Shown here piece after piece: positions 6,647 through 8,879 of a stretch of 8,879 nucleotides of DNA. A model generated the notes under the pieces. The model saw nothing but the letters and a program-made list of their open reading frames with translations, ran no database searches and was not told the DNA's origin. Each line of letters opens with the position of its first letter. The first letter of the stretch is position 1. This stretch comes from Acidobacteriota bacterium. GTDB taxonomy: Bacteria > Acidobacteriota > Vicinamibacteria > Marinacidobacterales > SMYC01. The stretch spans positions 1 through 8,879 of the forward strand of contig JAJCXL010000062.1 in NCBI GenBank assembly GCA_029263435.1, written 5' to 3'. A program made the translations under genes and the position numbers.

Positions 6647-8879
6647 CTATTCGTATCGCAGGGCGACCATAGGGCTGACTCTCGACGCTCTCCAAGCCGG
6701 GACCAAGTTCGCGACCGCCGCGACCGCGAGCATGAGAAGCGTCGCCAGCGCGAAGGAAAGAGGGTCGAAACCGCTCATTCCCAACAGCAAGCCCGAAAAG
6801 ACTCGCGCCACGAGGATCGACGCCAAGAGCCCGAGCACCACCCCAACCGCTGCCAGGCGCATTCCGGAAGCCAGTATCATCCGAAGAACGCTCCCCGCAT
6901 CGGCCCCCATCGCCATCCGTAGTCCGACTTCCCTCTTTCGTCGGCTAACCGCGTAAGCGATCACGCCGTAGAGACCCACTGCAGCGAGGCACAGAGCGAG
7001 AAGACCGAACGCGCCGAGCAGGCTCGCCCCGAGTCGCGTGGGAACGAGTGTCAACGCGACGACATCGGCGGCGGTGCCTTCTTCGGTGAAGACGACCTCC
7101 GGCTCGTGCTCGAGCACGGCCGCTCGCAGCGCGGGCAATGAGGCCTCCGCAGGACCGCGGGTGCGAATCACGAGTCCCGTCGAGCGAGATGGAGATTGAG
7201 CTCTCGCGAAATGAATGTACGGACGAGGCTCCTCACCCAGGGTTCGCACTTTGTGATTCCGACTGACCCCGACGATCTCGATCGGAGAGCCGGTCGGCCC
7301 TTCGGTATAGATCCGCTCTCCCACCGCGCTCTTGCCCGGCCAATAGAGATTCGCCATCGCTTCGTTCACGACGACGACATCGGGAGATCCGGGTCGATCG
7401 CTCTCGGTGAAACCGCGGCCGGCGACGATGGGGACATCGGTCACTTCGAAATAGTCGGACCCGACGTGAACCGCATCGATGGGAACGCTGTCCTCCTCGG
7501 TCTCGTGATGACCGGGGACGAAGATGCCCTCCATGTTGATGTCGGGAGCCATCGGGAGCCGGCTCGAGAGAGACACGGCTTCCACTCCCGGAACACCGGG
7601 GAGTGTCTCCAGCAGGAGCCGCTGAAGTGCTTCCGCTTCCGCGAGCGTGTAGTCGTTCATCTGGAGGTTGAAGCTGAGACTCGCGATCCGGCTCGGGTCG
7701 AAACCGAGATCGATCCGTTGGGCTTGAACGAGCGAACGCGTCAATAGCGACCCGGCGACGAGAAGCACGAGAGAGACCGCGAGCTGTCCGGTGACCAACG
7801 CCTGGCTGAGGGTGAATCTTCGCCGTCGCTCATCGCCGGAGCCGGCCTCTCCTTTGAGCGCCGGGACGACACTCGGGCGTGACGCCCGAAGCGCCGGGAC
7901 GAGCCCGAACACCAGCGCGGTCACGACCGAGACCGCGACGGCATAGCTCAAGACGGTCACATCGATCCGGTAAGTAAACGCTATCGGGATCGGCAGGGGC
8001 GGGGAAAGCACCGAGAGAAGGCGGGCCGCCCAAAAGGCCATGCCGATGCCGGCCGCTCCCCCGAGCCCCGCAAGAAGTAGGCTCTCGGTCAGAAGCTGTC
8101 GGACGAGTCGAGCCCGGCTCGCACCGACCGACAAGCGCACCGCGATCTCACGCCGTCGATTCGTCGCTCGGGACAAGAGCATATTCGCGACGTTCGCGCA
8201 CGCTATCAGCAACACCATCCCCACCGCGACCATGAGCACTCGACCGGCATTGGCCAGGATGTCGTCTACCATCGGATGAAAGCGCACCTGCCCCTGCGGC
8301 AGGACCGCAGAGGCCGTATTTTCGTTCGTGTCCGGATACTCCTGCTCGAGGCGAGCGAACACGGTCGAGACCTGAGTACGGGCATCTTCGAGCGTCCGGC
8401 CGGGCGCGAGCCTGCCCTTGACGAACAACCATCGGGTACCCCGGCGTTCCCGACGGGTGCCGGTGCTGGTCGGAGGCCCGGTGTTCGCCTGGATCCCGGA
8501 AAAGCTCAAGCGCTCGACCATTGCCGTCGGGACCCAAAATTCCGGGCTGAACCCCGGGATCGTTCCGGTGTAGCCCTCCGGGGCGACGCCTATGATCGTG
8601 TACTCGACCCCGCTCACACGCAGTTGGGTACCGAGTACGCCCGGGGCGCCGCCGAGACGGCGTTGCCAAAGACCGTGGCTCACCACCATGACCGGATGGG
8701 CGCCCTCGGTCTCATCTTCCTCGGCGCGGAAGTCTCGTCCGAGCGTCGGGACCACGCCCAGCACGTCGAAGTAGTTCGCGGTCGCGACGATGCCGACGAT
8801 GAGCTCGGAACGACCTTCCGTCGTGAGAATCCCTCGAACCATCCCATGAGCCATGAGACCTTCGAACGCATCGACGTCA
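6647..8879 (-). CDS. MacB/FtsX-family ABC transporter permease (ADOP type), N-terminus beyond the window
   Basis: C-terminal 743 or so residues of a large permease; the frame stays open to the window edge, so the internal ATG at 8854 is not the real start. Counting from that ATG, residues 1-200 are a MacB-type periplasmic core domain (TANYFDVLGVVPTLGRDF; VVSHGLWQRRLGG). Three membrane segments follow at about 205-225, 255-280 and 300-322, with the FtsX-type cytoplasmic motif RRREIAVRLSVGASR between them. A further segment lies at about 352-375, then a second periplasmic core domain at about 385-590, and three segments at about 607-636, 660-685 and 698-720 with RKREVGLRMAMGA. The end, SPMVALRYE, is typical. 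This doubled layout is that of the ADOP family, common in Acidobacteriota. Related MacB proteins move efflux substrates or lipoproteins with an ATPase; no ATPase gene is seen here. The missing N-terminus probably holds the first membrane segment. Confidence 0.93.
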   Translation of the reverse strand, partial: DVDAFEGLMAHGMVRGILTTEGRSELIVGIVATANYFDVLGVVPTLGRDFRAEEDETEGAHPVMVVSHGLWQRRLGGAPGVLGTQLRVSGVEYTIIGVAPEGYTGTIPGFSPEFWVPTAMVERLSFSGIQANTGPPTSTGTRRERRGTRWLFVKGRLAPGRTLEDARTQVSTVFARLEQEYPDTNENTASAVLPQGQVRFHPMVDDILANAGRVLMVAVGMVLLIACANVANMLLSRATNRRREIAVRLSVGASRARLVRQLLTESLLLAGLGGAAGIGMAFWAARLLSVLSPPLPIPIAFTYRIDVTVLSYAVAVSVVTALVFGLVPALRASRPSVVPALKGEAGSGDERRRRFTLSQALVTGQLAVSLVLLVAGSLLTRSLVQAQRIDLGFDPSRIASLSFNLQMNDYTLAEAEALQRLLLETLPGVPGVEAVSLSSRLPMAPDINMEGIFVPGHHETEEDSVPIDAVHVGSDYFEVTDVPIVAGRGFTESDRPGSPDVVVVNEAMANLYWPGKSAVGERIYTEGPTGSPIEIVGVSRNHKVRTLGEEPRPYIHFARAQSPSRSTGLVIRTRGPAEASLPALRAAVLEHEPEVVFTEEGTAADVVALTLVPTRLGASLLGAFGLLALCLAAVGLYGVIAYAVSRRKREVGLRMAMGADAGSVLRMILASGMRLAAVGVVLGLLASILVARVFSGLLLGMSGFDPLSFALATLLMLAVAAVANLVPAWRASRVSPMVALRYE

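Overview
The window is gene-dense, GC-rich bacterial DNA. It carries eight protein genes, two of them cut by the window edges, and no RNA genes, insertion sequences, CRISPR arrays or long repeats that I can see. The last gene looks like an ADOP-type (acidobacterial duplicated orphan permease) MacB/FtsX protein. With the PQQ-like propeller protein, the YtcJ-like amidohydrolases and the scarcity of Shine-Dalgarno sites, this points to Acidobacteriota, Gemmatimonadota or a related soil/marine lineage. That placement is an inference; there is no marker gene here.

Layout. (1) Positions 1-2104, plus strand: the C-terminal part of a YtcJ-like metal-dependent amidohydrolase, then 34 bp later an alpha/beta hydrolase with a complete catalytic triad. 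(2) Positions 2076-2729, minus strand: a small protein with a His-Gly ... Ala-Cys pattern like clan CD (caspase-fold) peptidases. Its 3' end overlaps the alpha/beta hydrolase tail to tail by 29 bp. (3) Positions 2730-2814: a short divergent intergenic region with a good Shine-Dalgarno site on each side. (4) Positions 2815-4866, plus strand: a tight three-gene run of a cysteine-free carboxymuconolactone decarboxylase-family protein (TTG start), a secreted PQQ-like beta-propeller protein and a CusF-like copper-binding lipoprotein, with gaps of 14 and 13 bp. (5) Positions 4911-8879, minus strand: a large MacB/FtsX-type permease running in from the right edge, followed 56 bp later by a second YtcJ-like amidohydrolase, this one a predicted lipoprotein.

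How they may work together. The first two plus-strand genes look like a small hydrolytic unit of unknown substrate. The three-gene run joins one cytoplasmic protein to two exported ones and may act in periplasmic redox or metal handling, but nothing in the sequence proves a shared pathway. The permease and the lipoprotein amidohydrolase may be co-transcribed.

Most of the window is ordinary metabolic and envelope content. The parts most worth a second look are the lone caspase-fold-like protein and the free-standing CusF-like lipoprotein, in which methionine stands where E. coli CusF has its copper-contacting tryptophan. I see no clear evidence of a new multi-gene system.
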